Assembly (NCBI GenBank): GCA_023386555.1 | Contig: JAEWJK010000003.1 | Coordinates: forward strand, 1-64,000 | DNA from: Bacteroidota bacterium | Lineage (GTDB): Bacteria; Bacteroidota; Bacteroidia; Chitinophagales; Chitinophagaceae | Length of the DNA stretch: 64,000 nt | Direction of reading: 5' to 3' | In this document: piece by piece, positions 27,178 through 36,383 of the stretch | Numbering within the stretch: the first letter of the stretch is position 1 | How the letters are laid out: each line of letters starts with the position of its first letter | The notes under the pieces: model-generated | Databases searched by the model: none | Seen by the model: only the letters and a program-made list of their open reading frames with translations | Told to the model about the DNA's origin: nothing | Made by a program: the position numbers and the translations under genes

Positions 27178-27205
27178 CAAACTTCAAACTTCAAACTTCA
27201 AACTA
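27178..27205 (+). repeat. Heptamer array CAAACTT x4
   Basis: Three CAAACTT units and one CAAACTA end seven bases before the etfA start codon, covering the expected ribosome-binding region. Confidence 0.8.
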
Positions 27206-27212
27206 AATTTTT

Positions 27213-28175
27213 ATGGTTTTAATTTTTATCGATCATAGCGAAGGCCACATTAAGAAATCTTCTTTCGAAGCATTGACTTACGGTTCAGACTTAGCAAAAC
27301 AACTTGGTTCATCTGCAGAAGGTTTATTATTAGGAACAGTGAGTGATGATCTTGCTGCTCTTGGAAAATATGGTGTAACAAAAATTCACCAGGTAAACAA
27401 TGAGAGCTTGAACAACTTAGATGCACAGGTATATGCTAAAGTAATAGCTGAAGCTGCAACTTCTACCGGGGCAAAAGTTATTGTCTTTTCTCACAACCAG
27501 AACGGAAGAGCTGTTGCTGCAAGAGTTGGTGCTAGATTAAAAGCCGGTGTTGTTACAGGTGCTGTGGCTTTACCAAAAACTGATGGAGATTTCGTGGTAA
27601 AGAAATCTGTTTTCTCTGCTAAGGCATTTGCTAATGTTAGTATTAATAGTGATGTAAAAGTAATTTCACTCAATCCAAATAGTTATAAAACAGTTGCAGG
27701 TGAAGGTTCAGCCGAAGTAACCCAGTTGAGCATTACACCTGATGCCGCGAAAGTAAAAGTAGTATCTGTAAATAAAGTAAAAGGTGAAGTACCATTGACA
27801 GAAGCAGAAGTTGTGGTGAGTGGTGGTCGTGGTTTTAAAGGACCTGAGAACTGGGGTATGGTAGAAGATCTTGCAAAAGTGCTTCATGCTGCTACGGCTT
27901 GCAGCCGACCAGTTGCAGATTCTGGCTGGAGACCACATCATGAACATGTTGGACAAACAGGCATTCAGATCGCACCGAATTTATACTTCGCCCTGGGAAT
28001 TTCAGGAGCTATCCAGCATTTGGCTGGGGTAAACAGGAGTAAGGTGATCGTTGTAGTGAACAAAGACCCTGAGGCACCTTTCTTCAAAGCCGCAGATTAT
28101 GGAATTGTGGGTGATGTTTTCGAAGTTGTTCCTAAATTAACAGAGGAAATCAAGAAGCTAAAAGGCATTTCATAA
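27213..28175 (+). CDS. etfA: Electron transfer flavoprotein subunit alpha
   Basis: 320 residues. The C-terminal FAD-binding domain is complete: SGGRGFKGPENWGMVEDLA, GATxACSRP-like AATACSRPVADSGWRP, HEHVGQTGIQIAPNLYFALGISGAIQH and VVVNKDPEAPFFKAADYGIVGD. The N-terminal domain begins MVLIFIDHSEGHIKK. Partner of etfB in the same presumed operon. A strong terminator follows. Confidence 0.95.
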   Translation: MVLIFIDHSEGHIKKSSFEALTYGSDLAKQLGSSAEGLLLGTVSDDLAALGKYGVTKIHQVNNESLNNLDAQVYAKVIAEAATSTGAKVIVFSHNQNGRAVAARVGARLKAGVVTGAVALPKTDGDFVVKKSVFSAKAFANVSINSDVKVISLNPNSYKTVAGEGSAEVTQLSITPDAAKVKVVSVNKVKGEVPLTEAEVVVSGGRGFKGPENWGMVEDLAKVLHAATACSRPVADSGWRPHHEHVGQTGIQIAPNLYFALGISGAIQHLAGVNRSKVIVVVNKDPEAPFFKAADYGIVGDVFEVVPKLTEEIKKLKGIS

Positions 28176-28203
28176 TGCCTGGTAGTGCACATGAGAACTA
28201 AGG

Positions 28204-28230
28204 CCGCAACAGTGATGTTGCGGTTTTTTA
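28204..28230 (+). terminator. Rho-independent terminator of etfBA
   Basis: CCGCAAC / GTTGCGG stem at 28204-28223 followed by six T. Confidence 0.85.
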
Positions 28231-28306
28231 TTTACCGAAAGAAATTTGAAAGAAGAGTGTTGTCGCTAAATTTATATGCAATGCGTATATTGCTTTAAAT
28301 CGTTGT

Positions 28307-30649
28307 ATGATCAAGTTTATCAACCCAAAGACGCTTTATGTTATCTGTTGCTTACTAATATTAAATTATGAATCTTTTTCACAGTGTACCGGAACTTTTA
28401 TACCAGGCACCTCAACAGCTTCTCCATCAGGACAGGTTTGTAGCGGAAGTTATGTAACCTTAAAAGTTTCAGGTGTAAGTGCTAATCCAAATCTTACATT
28501 CGTTTGGCAATCGTCAACTACAATTGGGGGAGTTTATACCGATATCAGTACAGGTTCGAGTAGTTCTCTTTTAAATATCAACCCTACACTAACACTTTTT
28601 TACCGGGCAGCTATAAGTTGTGGAACAACAACATTGTATTCAACTCCTGTTGAAATACCGGTGTCTTCAGGCTCATCATTACCAGGTGGAATCTATAGCA
28701 TTAACTCCGGAGTAACTACTGGAGGAAACAATTTTCAATCTTTTGGCGATGCAATTAATGCAATGAGTTGTGGAATAACAGGTCCTGTAACTTTTATAGT
28801 TGCAAATAACAGTGGTCCTTATAATGAGCAGATCGTTATTCCACAAATAGTAAATGCCTCTTCAATTAATCGAATAACTTTTAAAGGAAATAACAACACC
28901 TTAAAGTCTACAGATCCAATCTCCTCTAATAGGGCTATTGTTACTATTAATGGAGCAGACTATGTAACCATTGATAGTTTGATAATTGACAGCTCAGGCA
29001 CAAATTTCGGTTGGGGCCTATTATTAACCAATGATGCCAATTATAATACTATCTCTAATTGTACAATTAATGTAAGTATAGTAAATACATTGATCAATAA
29101 CGGTCTTATAGGAATTGTAATGAGTGCTTCCTCATCCTCACCAAATACAATGGGTAGTACAGGTAATTACAATTTGATCAAAGGAAATAAAATCACAGGT
29201 GGTATTCATGGAATAGCTTTTACAGGGAACAATATTTCAGGAGAAGAGAACTTCGGAAACATAATAGACAGCAATTATATCTATGATACTTACCAGGCAA
29301 GCATAAGAATACATACACTAAAAAATACCATCGTTTCAAGAAATGATATTTCAAGACCTAACAGACAAAACACCCTAACAACAGCCGGAGTCTCTATTGA
29401 TGAAGGAGCATTTGGAACTTTAGTTGAAAAAAATAGGATACATAACTTTTTTGATCAAATGCCAGGCTCTTTACTTCCATTCTACGGAATTTTATGCTCT
29501 TCTAACGGAATTAACGGTGCTGAAAATAAAATCATTAATAACATTATTTATGGTATAAATCATAATGGAACTGCATATGGTATACTTAACAATGGTGCGA
29601 GTTATATGCAAGCCTACCATAATACCATTGTATTTGATCATTCATCGACTGGATCAAGTGCTCAAACTATTGGGATTTTACAAACCGCTCATGGAACTAA
29701 TATTGAAATAAGGAATAATATAATTTACTTAACACGGGGTGGAACGGCAATAAAAAGAGCTTTATCGTACAATACTCCAACATCGGAAATTGTCTCCAAC
29801 AATAATGTTTTTTACTTCGCTCCCAATCAGGGATCTGACAATTTTTTGGGCCAATTTGGAACTGCTACTTTTAGTAACCTGGCAAATTGGAAGACAGCTA
29901 ATTCCAATTACTATGATCAGAATAGTTCAGATGCTGACCCATTGTTTGTTTCGCTGGCAACAAACGATCTAAAACCCACAACGAGTTTGATAGACAATAT
30001 GGGAGTCAATCTTGGTATTTCTACCGACATTGACGGTAATCAGAGAAGTTCAACTCCCGATCCGGGTGCTTATGAATTCTCAACTCCTTTACCGGTGAGC
30101 TTACTATACTTCACTGCTTATGAGAAGGAAAATGGGAATTTATTATACTGGGAAACCTTGCAAGAAACGAATTCACTGGGATTTGAAATTCAAAGAAGTG
30201 CAAACGGGGCAGACTTTGACAGTATTGGCTTTGTTAAATCTATATCCAGTAATGGGAACAGTAGCTATGTTTTAAAATATGAATACCAAGATAGACTCCC
30301 ACAACCTCATAATTATTACAGAGTAAAGCAGATCGATAATAATGGTCAATTTGCATTCAGCAAGATTATCGAAATCAATAATGCAACAGGCAATTTGATG
30401 ATAAAAAAACTTTATCCAAATCCTTGTTCAAGTACCATCAATTTGCATTTATATTCAAAAACAAAAACTCCAACTACTATAATTATTTCAGATATAATGG
30501 GGAAAATTAAAAGCCAATATCCATATAACCTACTTGCAGGAGATAATAAATTATGTCTGGATATTAAAAACGTTCCTGTAGGTGCATATGTTTTAAAAGT
30601 TCTTTATACCAATGGAGAAACCCAATCTATACGTTTATTAAAAAAGTAA
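28307..30649 (+). CDS. Secreted beta-helix protein with T9SS type A sorting signal
   Basis: 780 residues with signal peptide (IKFINPKTLYVICCLLILNY...FSQ). An Ig-like domain (~30-125) precedes a single parallel beta-helix (~140-590; right-handed helix repeats such as NNIIYGINHNGTAYGILNNG). It closes with DPGAYEFS and then PLPVSLLYFTAYEKENGN, and ends in a T9SS signal (KKLYPNPCSSTINLHLY ... GAYVLKVLY). The layout is one unit of the double-unit giant at 1-5494, and the helix modules are clearly homologous. Exported across the outer membrane by the type IX system and probably surface attached; substrate unknown. Confidence 0.85.
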   Translation: MIKFINPKTLYVICCLLILNYESFSQCTGTFIPGTSTASPSGQVCSGSYVTLKVSGVSANPNLTFVWQSSTTIGGVYTDISTGSSSSLLNINPTLTLFYRAAISCGTTTLYSTPVEIPVSSGSSLPGGIYSINSGVTTGGNNFQSFGDAINAMSCGITGPVTFIVANNSGPYNEQIVIPQIVNASSINRITFKGNNNTLKSTDPISSNRAIVTINGADYVTIDSLIIDSSGTNFGWGLLLTNDANYNTISNCTINVSIVNTLINNGLIGIVMSASSSSPNTMGSTGNYNLIKGNKITGGIHGIAFTGNNISGEENFGNIIDSNYIYDTYQASIRIHTLKNTIVSRNDISRPNRQNTLTTAGVSIDEGAFGTLVEKNRIHNFFDQMPGSLLPFYGILCSSNGINGAENKIINNIIYGINHNGTAYGILNNGASYMQAYHNTIVFDHSSTGSSAQTIGILQTAHGTNIEIRNNIIYLTRGGTAIKRALSYNTPTSEIVSNNNVFYFAPNQGSDNFLGQFGTATFSNLANWKTANSNYYDQNSSDADPLFVSLATNDLKPTTSLIDNMGVNLGISTDIDGNQRSSTPDPGAYEFSTPLPVSLLYFTAYEKENGNLLYWETLQETNSLGFEIQRSANGADFDSIGFVKSISSNGNSSYVLKYEYQDRLPQPHNYYRVKQIDNNGQFAFSKIIEINNATGNLMIKKLYPNPCSSTINLHLYSKTKTPTTIIISDIMGKIKSQYPYNLLAGDNKLCLDIKNVPVGAYVLKVLYTNGETQSIRLLKK

Positions 30650-30769
30650 ACCCACAAGATTGAAGTTAGAAGGCTTATAAGCACTTCCACAGCGGTTACT
30701 ACCAATAAAGTCCCTCGTTGTTTATCACAAATACTTCATTAATAAAGCGATCTATATTAACTAAGGTCT

Positions 30770-30777
30770 TATTTTTG
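30770..30777 (+). promoter_or_regulatory. -7 promoter box of the DUF151 gene
   Basis: TATTTTTG fits TAnnTTTG, 15 bases before the start codon at 30793. Confidence 0.45.
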
Positions 30778-30792
30778 TTGATAGCTTCCAGT

Positions 30793-31380
30793 ATGAGAAA
30801 AATAGAGTTGGAAATAGTGGCCCTTTCGCACAGTATTACGCAAACACATTCTTATGCAGTGGTGTTGGGTGAGGTGAATGGTCTTCGCCGTTTGCCTATT
30901 GTTATTGGTGGTTTTGAAGCACAGGCCATTGCTGTGGCTTTAGAAAGAATGCAACCGAGCCGTCCGTTGACACACGACCTCATGAAAAATTTCATGAATG
31001 CTTTTGTGGTAGACCTCCAGGAGATAGTTATTAACGATCTGCAGGAAGGAATTTTTTACTCAAAACTTGTTTGCACCACAGAGAACGATACTGTAGAAAT
31101 TGATAGCCGTACCAGCGATGCTCTTGCTTTGGCCGTTCGTTTTGGTTGTCCTATTTATACTTACGATCATATTTTAGAAAGTGCCGGTATTTTAATGGAA
31201 GACACTGAAAAAGGCAAAAAGAAAAAGAAGGGCACTCCTGCAACTGTTGATGCCGGTGAAGGTGATATGGGTGCTATGAGTATTGAAGACCTTCAAAAAG
31301 CACTTGACGAAGCTGTTGAACTGGAAGATTATATTAAAGCCAGTGCCATTAAAAAAGAAATCGATAAGCGGAAGAAGTAG
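30793..31380 (+). CDS. Bifunctional nuclease family protein (DUF151) with C-terminal UVR motif
   Basis: 195 residues from ATG 30793 (MRKIELEIVALSHS); the longer frame-open start at 30718 is not family-like. Residues ~1-130 form the DUF151/BFN domain (YAVVLGEVNGLRRLPIVIGGFEAQAIA, SRTSDALALAVRFGCPIY). After a Lys-rich linker, residues ~160-195 (SIEDLQKALDEAVELEDYIKASAIKKEI) form a UvrB/C-type interaction motif. Such proteins occur across Bacteroidota; DNase and RNase activity is known for plant relatives only. Confidence 0.85.
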   Translation: MRKIELEIVALSHSITQTHSYAVVLGEVNGLRRLPIVIGGFEAQAIAVALERMQPSRPLTHDLMKNFMNAFVVDLQEIVINDLQEGIFYSKLVCTTENDTVEIDSRTSDALALAVRFGCPIYTYDHILESAGILMEDTEKGKKKKKGTPATVDAGEGDMGAMSIEDLQKALDEAVELEDYIKASAIKKEIDKRKK

Positions 31381-31394
31381 TGAAAGGTTATTGA

Positions 31395-31446
31395 TACCAG
31401 CTTCCGATTTTGATAGCATCGTTCCTTGCGTCGCACACTTGTACAT
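31395..31446 (+). repeat. Dispersed intergenic element, TTGCGTCGCA copy
   Basis: TACCAGCTTCCGATTTTGATAGCATCG... TTGCGTCGCACACTTGTAC, a near full-length copy starting 14 bases after the DUF151 gene stop. Confidence 0.7.
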
Positions 31447-31459
31447 TTATCACATCTCA

Positions 31460-31553
31460 GCAGAAGTAACGCAAAGAACACAAAGCAATTCGCAAAGCAA
31501 CGCAAAGAGCTTAGCGAACTTTGCGTAAAACCTCAGCGTTCTTTGCGATACTA
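31460..31553. repeat. CGCAAAG-type inverted repeat element upstream of ispE
   Basis: The left side has AACGCAAAGAACACAAAG and further CGCAAAG units. The right side has ACTTTGCGTAAAA and GTTCTTTGCGATA in inverse orientation. AACGCAAAGAAC and GTTCTTTGCG can pair. It ends about 11 bases before ispE, as the similar element does before rnz. Confidence 0.65.
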
Positions 31554-31564
31554 AAAAAACTTTT

Positions 31565-32383
31565 GTGGTTGTTTTTCCAAACTGTAAAATCAATCTCGGA
31601 TTAAACATCATCGCTAAAAGACCAGACCGGTTTCATAATCTTGAAACCATCTTCTACCCTATTGCTATAAATGATGTGTTGGAAATTGTTCAACAGCAAA
31701 ACGAAACAACAGATGTTGAATTCACTGCTACCGGTTTACAAATAGATGGAGACACCAGCAATAATCTTTGCATTAAAGCGTATCACTTACTCAAGACAGA
31801 TTTTCCGGAATTGCCTCCCGTAAAAATGCACCTGCATAAAAACATTCCAATGGGTGCAGGACTTGGTGGTGGAAGTGCTGATGGAGCTTTTACTTTAAAA
31901 CTTTTGAATGATAAATTTCAACTGGCTCTATCAAATGATCAGCTTATCAATTATGCACTTCAGCTAGGAAGTGATTGCCCATTCTTTATTTCCAATCAAC
32001 CATGTTTCGCTGAAGGAAGAGGAGAAAAATTACAACCAATCCGTTTGGAGCTTTCCAATTATCAATTCATAATTATCAATCCCGGTATTCATGTAAATAC
32101 TGGATGGGCTTTTTCGCAGATACAACCTAAACAACCTTCCAAATCAATAAACTCTATCATTCAACAACCCATAGAAACCTGGAAAGATGAATTGGTCAAT
32201 GATTTTGAAGAACCAGTTTTCAAAGCTCATCCCCAAATTAAATCCATTAAAGAAAACCTGTATTCACAAGGTGCTGTTTATGCATCTATGACGGGTAGCG
32301 GAAGTACTGTCTTTGGAATTTTTAAAAAAGGTTTTGATCTGTCACTCTTAAGGAATATGAATTATACCACTTTCATAATCTAA
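31565..32383 (+). CDS. ispE: 4-diphosphocytidyl-2-C-methyl-D-erythritol kinase
   Basis: GHMP kinase of the MEP isoprenoid pathway. 272 residues from a GTG start (VVFPNCKINLGLNI); no nearby ATG fits, and the family begins exactly here. The ATP-loop motif is PMGAGLGGGSADGA (~97-110), the C-terminal GHMP motif ASMTGSGSTVFG. Length is normal. dnaG follows on the same strand 99 bases later. Confidence 0.92.
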   Translation: MVVFPNCKINLGLNIIAKRPDRFHNLETIFYPIAINDVLEIVQQQNETTDVEFTATGLQIDGDTSNNLCIKAYHLLKTDFPELPPVKMHLHKNIPMGAGLGGGSADGAFTLKLLNDKFQLALSNDQLINYALQLGSDCPFFISNQPCFAEGRGEKLQPIRLELSNYQFIIINPGIHVNTGWAFSQIQPKQPSKSINSIIQQPIETWKDELVNDFEEPVFKAHPQIKSIKENLYSQGAVYASMTGSGSTVFGIFKKGFDLSLLRNMNYTTFII

Positions 32384-32482
32384 AATCATAATTCATCATA
32401 ATCATCATGATAATCAGCGTTCCATTTTCCTTATGATTTTTAAACCTCTATCAACTTTCTTTTTACCGATATTCGCTGTCCG

Positions 32483-34405
32483 GTGATATCCCCAGAAACC
32501 ATACAACAGATTACCAGCAGAATCGACATCATTGATGTAGTGGGTGAATTTGTAAAGTTGAAAAAACGTGGTGCCAACTATCTTGGCCTTTGTCCTTTTC
32601 ACAATGAAAAAACACCTTCATTCACCGTTTCTCCAGCGAAAGAAATCTATAAGTGTTTTGGTTGTGGTAAGAGTGGAAATACCATCAGCTTTTTAATGGA
32701 AGCTGAAAAATACAGCTATGTAGATTCTTTAAAATGGCTTGCCAATCGTTACGGAATTGAAGTTGAAGAAACATTTTCAAGTCCCGAAGTTAAACAACAG
32801 CAACTCACTGCAGATTCACTTTTTGCGATAAACAATTTTGCACAGAAATTTTTTGCAGATCAGCTTACAGCAACCGATGAAGGACAAACCGTAGGTCTTT
32901 CCTATTTAAAAGATAAAAGAGGTTTTCGTGATGAAACCATAAAGAAGTTTCAACTTGGTTACAATCCTGAAAGCAGAACAACATTTGCAACTGCAGCAAC
33001 ACAACATCAATTCAATGCTGAGCTTTTAGTAAAATCTGGTTTGGTTGTAAACAGGAATGAAGAACTGCTGGATAATTATCGTGGTCGTATCATCTTTCCC
33101 ATTCATAACAACACCGGAAAGATCATTGGCTTTGGTGCAAGGATCATTGCAAAGAACGATAGGGCTCCAAAGTATATTAATACCCCTGAGAATGAGATAT
33201 ATGTTAAAAGCAAAATTCTTTATGGCTCTTATTTTGCACGCCAGGCAATTGATAAGAATGATGAATGTTTACTCGTAGAAGGCTATACTGATGTGATCAG
33301 TCTGCATCAAAATGGAATTGAAAACGTGGTGGCCAGTGGTGGTACATCATTAACTACAGATCAGCTTCGGTTGATAAAAAAATACACCAACAACCTTACG
33401 ATCATTTACGATGGAGATGCAGCAGGTGTTAAAGCTGCTCTTCGTGGGCTTGACATGGCTTTGGAAGAAAGCCTGAATGTAAAACTTGTTCTGATTCCTG
33501 ATAAAGAAGATCCTGACAGTTATGTAAACTTAGTTGGACCAACTGCATTTCAAAAATTCATTGCAGAGAATAAAAAGGATTTTATTCTTTTTCAGGTAGA
33601 AGTGATGTTGAAAGAAGCCGGGAATGATCTTGCAAAAAAGAATGAAGTAGTCAACCAGATTGCAGAAACGTTAAGCAAGATCAATAAGGCGGAAGATTTT
33701 ACCAAGCAACAAGATTATATCCGTCAATGTTCTTCTCTTTTAAAGATCGATGAAAGCGGTTTAACTGTTTTAGTTAATAAATACAAGAGAGATAAAATTT
33801 CGGCTGATGAAAAGAAGCTTCCTTTTGAAGAAGCTCAACATCACATGCCGCAGCAACCTGAAACAGATGTTGCTTACGATCTTTTTCACCAGGATGAAGC
33901 ACAGGAAAGAAGTGTGATAAGAGTTTTACTTGAATATGGATTGAAGCCCTGGGATGATCAACATACCAATGCAGAATACATCTGGCATGAATTAGAAAAT
34001 TTCAATTTTGAAAATCCTGAACTGGAGAGAATTTACAATCTATATTTTCAGCAATATCAACAAGGTCTGCAGCCTACGACTAAGACCATGTTGTATAACG
34101 AAGATCAAAGCTTAAGAGAGTTGATCATCTCCATAACAATGTTCCAGTTTGAGTTAAGTCATCGTTGGGATGATATTATGGAGAACATGCACATTCTTGA
34201 CAGAGATACCAGCAAGCAGGATGTTTTTGCCAGTGTAAATTATTTTAAGCTGCGAAAGATCAAGAAAATGTTCGACCAAAATCAGAAAGATCTCGAGCAG
34301 GCAACAGATATCAAAGAGCAGATGAAACTGATCGAGATACACAAATCACTCAAGCAAATTGAAATTGATCTTACCAAACAAATTGGATCAGTGATCATCA
34401 AATAG
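32483..34405 (+). CDS. dnaG: DNA primase
   Basis: Synthesises RNA primers at the replication fork. 640 residues from a GTG start (ISPETIQQITSRIDIIDVVG). The CHC2 zinc finger is CPFHNEKTPSFTVSPAKEIY KCFGCG (~37-62), the TOPRIM domain carries VEGYTDVISLH (~265) and YDGDAAG (~309), and a C-terminal helicase-binding region follows. The stop is two bases from the convergent oxidoreductase stop, so no terminator fits between; read-through into antisense is likely. Confidence 0.95.
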   Translation: MISPETIQQITSRIDIIDVVGEFVKLKKRGANYLGLCPFHNEKTPSFTVSPAKEIYKCFGCGKSGNTISFLMEAEKYSYVDSLKWLANRYGIEVEETFSSPEVKQQQLTADSLFAINNFAQKFFADQLTATDEGQTVGLSYLKDKRGFRDETIKKFQLGYNPESRTTFATAATQHQFNAELLVKSGLVVNRNEELLDNYRGRIIFPIHNNTGKIIGFGARIIAKNDRAPKYINTPENEIYVKSKILYGSYFARQAIDKNDECLLVEGYTDVISLHQNGIENVVASGGTSLTTDQLRLIKKYTNNLTIIYDGDAAGVKAALRGLDMALEESLNVKLVLIPDKEDPDSYVNLVGPTAFQKFIAENKKDFILFQVEVMLKEAGNDLAKKNEVVNQIAETLSKINKAEDFTKQQDYIRQCSSLLKIDESGLTVLVNKYKRDKISADEKKLPFEEAQHHMPQQPETDVAYDLFHQDEAQERSVIRVLLEYGLKPWDDQHTNAEYIWHELENFNFENPELERIYNLYFQQYQQGLQPTTKTMLYNEDQSLRELIISITMFQFELSHRWDDIMENMHILDRDTSKQDVFASVNYFKLRKIKKMFDQNQKDLEQATDIKEQMKLIEIHKSLKQIEIDLTKQIGSVIIK

Positions 34406-34407
34406 CA

Positions 34408-35451
34408 CTACAACTTAACAACGATTCCTTCGTTGTTGCTTTTAAATGCAGCCCTGATGATCTTTATTACATTTACTCCTTCTTCAGCAGTTACCGGAAC
34501 ATTTTTTCCTTCATTGATCGCTGTTTGTAATTGATCAAAATAATCCATATAGTTTCCAACTTCTGATGTGATTTTCTCACGAATCACTTTGCCATTTACT
34601 TCAGTGTGCAGCAATCCTTTTTCCGAATCAGGTTCAATACCCCAATTCTTGTTTAAAAGAGAATGTTCAGCTAAGAGGCTGGCTTCCTGTATATCTGATC
34701 TTGATTTTAAAAACGAACCGTTGGTGCCGTGAATGATATATGAAGAAACAGGTTCTCTCGCTATATAAGTTCCTTTCAACCGAACTCTTTTATCACTATA
34801 ATACAAGAGCACTTCAAAATAATCATCCACTAAAGAAGAGGGCCGGATGATTCTTATATCAGCAAACACAGCTTCCGGCATTCCAAATAAATGCAAAGCC
34901 TGGTCAATAAGATGTGATCCAAGATCGTACAATGCACCAGTACCAATGCCTGGTGTTTCTTTATGTACTTTCGGACTGAGTTCTTTTTTATATCTGTCGA
35001 AATGAAATTCTGCTTCAATAATATTTCCTAATGCACCTTCGTATAAAATCTTTTTCACCGTTTTAAAATCACTATCCCATCTCCTGTTTTGATATACGGC
35101 CAAAACTTTGTTTTTGGTCTTAGACAATTCCAAAAGTTCTACAGCCTCATGAATGTCAGTTGTAAATGGCTTTTCCACTACAACGTGTTTCCCTGCTAAT
35201 AATGCTTTTTTGGCAAAGTTGTAATGAGTTGTATTGGGTGTATTCACAATGATAAGATCAATGTTTTCATCCGATAGCAAATCTTCAAATGTTCTGTATG
35301 TCTTTATATTGGGATAAAACGTTTGTGCAAGTTGCTTAGTTCTCTCAAGCACTGCATATAATTCATACGCCGGATGAACATGAATGAATGGAGCATGAAA
35401 TAATTTTCCGCTCATTCCGAAAGAACATAAAGCTGTTTTGATCTTACCCAT
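34408..35451 (-). CDS. Gfo/Idh/MocA family oxidoreductase
   Basis: 347 residues. N-terminal NAD(P)-binding fold (IKTALCSFGMSGKLFHAPFI), family motif VVVEKPFTTD (~95), then the C-terminal domain with GTGALYDLGSHLIDQAL. The segment QNRRWDSDFKTVKK is typical of the YdgJ/YhhX-like subgroup, which includes scyllo-inositol dehydrogenase. Substrate not assigned. It converges on dnaG with a two-base gap. Confidence 0.82.
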   Translation of the reverse strand: MGKIKTALCSFGMSGKLFHAPFIHVHPAYELYAVLERTKQLAQTFYPNIKTYRTFEDLLSDENIDLIIVNTPNTTHYNFAKKALLAGKHVVVEKPFTTDIHEAVELLELSKTKNKVLAVYQNRRWDSDFKTVKKILYEGALGNIIEAEFHFDRYKKELSPKVHKETPGIGTGALYDLGSHLIDQALHLFGMPEAVFADIRIIRPSSLVDDYFEVLLYYSDKRVRLKGTYIAREPVSSYIIHGTNGSFLKSRSDIQEASLLAEHSLLNKNWGIEPDSEKGLLHTEVNGKVIREKITSEVGNYMDYFDQLQTAINEGKNVPVTAEEGVNVIKIIRAAFKSNNEGIVVKL

Positions 35452-35463
35452 TTAATTAAAAAT

Positions 35464-35493
35464 AAAAAAGCCAACATGTTTTTACATATTGGC
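35464..35493 (-). terminator. Rho-independent terminator of the YdeI-like gene
   Basis: GCCAAYATGT / ACATGTTGGC-type stem at 35470-35493 with six T on the minus strand (35469-35464). It separates the gene from the downstream oxidoreductase gene. Confidence 0.75.
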
Positions 35494-35515
35494 TTTTAAA
35501 TATAATTAGAGAATA

Positions 35516-36181
35516 TTACTTCTGAAGCGGATTTAATTTTCCGGCAAGTAATTTCTCTGTTGCTGTTTCAGCTCTGCGTTTTCTTGTTTCGGCACGTTTA
35601 GCTCCTTCTATCCAACTTACATATTCTTCCTGGTTATTTGCAGGAAGTGAAGTAAAGAAATCTTTCGCCTTGCTGTGCTTCAGGAAAAAGTTTTCTAATT
35701 CAGCCGGTGGAGAAACTAAAGTTTTTTCAAAATCATGACCATTTGTTTCAACAGGTTTTTCTGAGAAACTACGGCTCTTATTCGGTAAGCTTTCCGTTTT
35801 CTGGAAACGCATTGCCGTCCAAACATGGTCCAAAGTAACTTGTCTAACACCCTCATAGCCACTGTTAGACAAAACTTCCCAGCTACAATCACGGTTAAGA
35901 TCACTAACAATCTTGCTGGTAGTTTTAGGATAAGCGATCCATAACTTACTGTCTTTATGCAAAGCCGGAAGTACATCATTCATAATGCCGCACAACTGGT
36001 TCACATTCACTGCAAAAACTAAGGCGAAGTCAACTTTTTTCGACTTCAGCAATGGAGTTACATTTTTTGAGTAAGAGAGCTTTACAAATTGCTTTTCAAT
36101 AGAGGAAGGAAGTCCCTGGATTAACAGGTTTTTCTCTTCTTTAAACTGTAATTTGTCGAAAATACTTTCAGATACAGACAT
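35516..36181 (-). CDS. YdeI/OmpD-associated family protein with DUF3052-like N-terminal domain
   Basis: 221 residues. The N-terminal half (LIQGLPSSIEKQFVKL ... VDFALVFAVNVNQL ... DSKLWIAYPKTTSKI) resembles DUF3052-like domains. The C-terminal ~70 residues (LENFFLKHSKAKDFFTSLPANNQEEYVSWIEGAKRAETRKRRAE) match the YdeI/OmdA bacteriocin-protection family. Cytoplasmic; molecular role unknown. Single gene. Confidence 0.7.
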   Translation of the reverse strand: MSVSESIFDKLQFKEEKNLLIQGLPSSIEKQFVKLSYSKNVTPLLKSKKVDFALVFAVNVNQLCGIMNDVLPALHKDSKLWIAYPKTTSKIVSDLNRDCSWEVLSNSGYEGVRQVTLDHVWTAMRFQKTESLPNKSRSFSEKPVETNGHDFEKTLVSPPAELENFFLKHSKAKDFFTSLPANNQEEYVSWIEGAKRAETRKRRAETATEKLLAGKLNPLQK

Positions 36182-36247
36182 CCTAAAAAGAAATTTAGGT
36201 GAGAAAATGAGGCTGCAAAAGTACAGAATATAGCAGGTTTATGCAAG

Positions 36248-36285
36248 AAAAAGCCCTGCTAATTTGAATTAGCGGGGCTTTTTAA
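36248..36285 (-). terminator. Terminator downstream of the M48 protease gene
   Basis: Eleven-pair stem (GCCCTGCTAAT / ATTAGCGGGGC, one G-U) at 36253-36278 with T-runs on both sides. It serves the minus strand and could act in both directions. Confidence 0.7.
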
Positions 36286-36307
36286 TGGTTAATTGTGATT
36301 TTAATTA

Positions 36308-36360
36308 TACCAACTGCTCCTTTTCATAGGATCGTCTGTTGCGTCGCAAGCACTTGATCT
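36308..36360 (+). repeat. Dispersed intergenic element, GTTGCGTCGCA copy
   Basis: TACCAACTGC ... ATCGTCTGTTGCGTCGCA, AGCACTTGATCTG tail. Near full-length copy between the YdeI-like and M48 genes. Confidence 0.7.
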
Positions 36361-36383
36361 GCAATGCAAATGGCATCATGTGC

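Noticed and set aside
32414..32602. Minus-strand open frame over the dnaG start
   Set aside because: It overlaps the start of dnaG in antisense, has no family similarity, and the dnaG GTG start with a conserved zinc finger explains the DNA.
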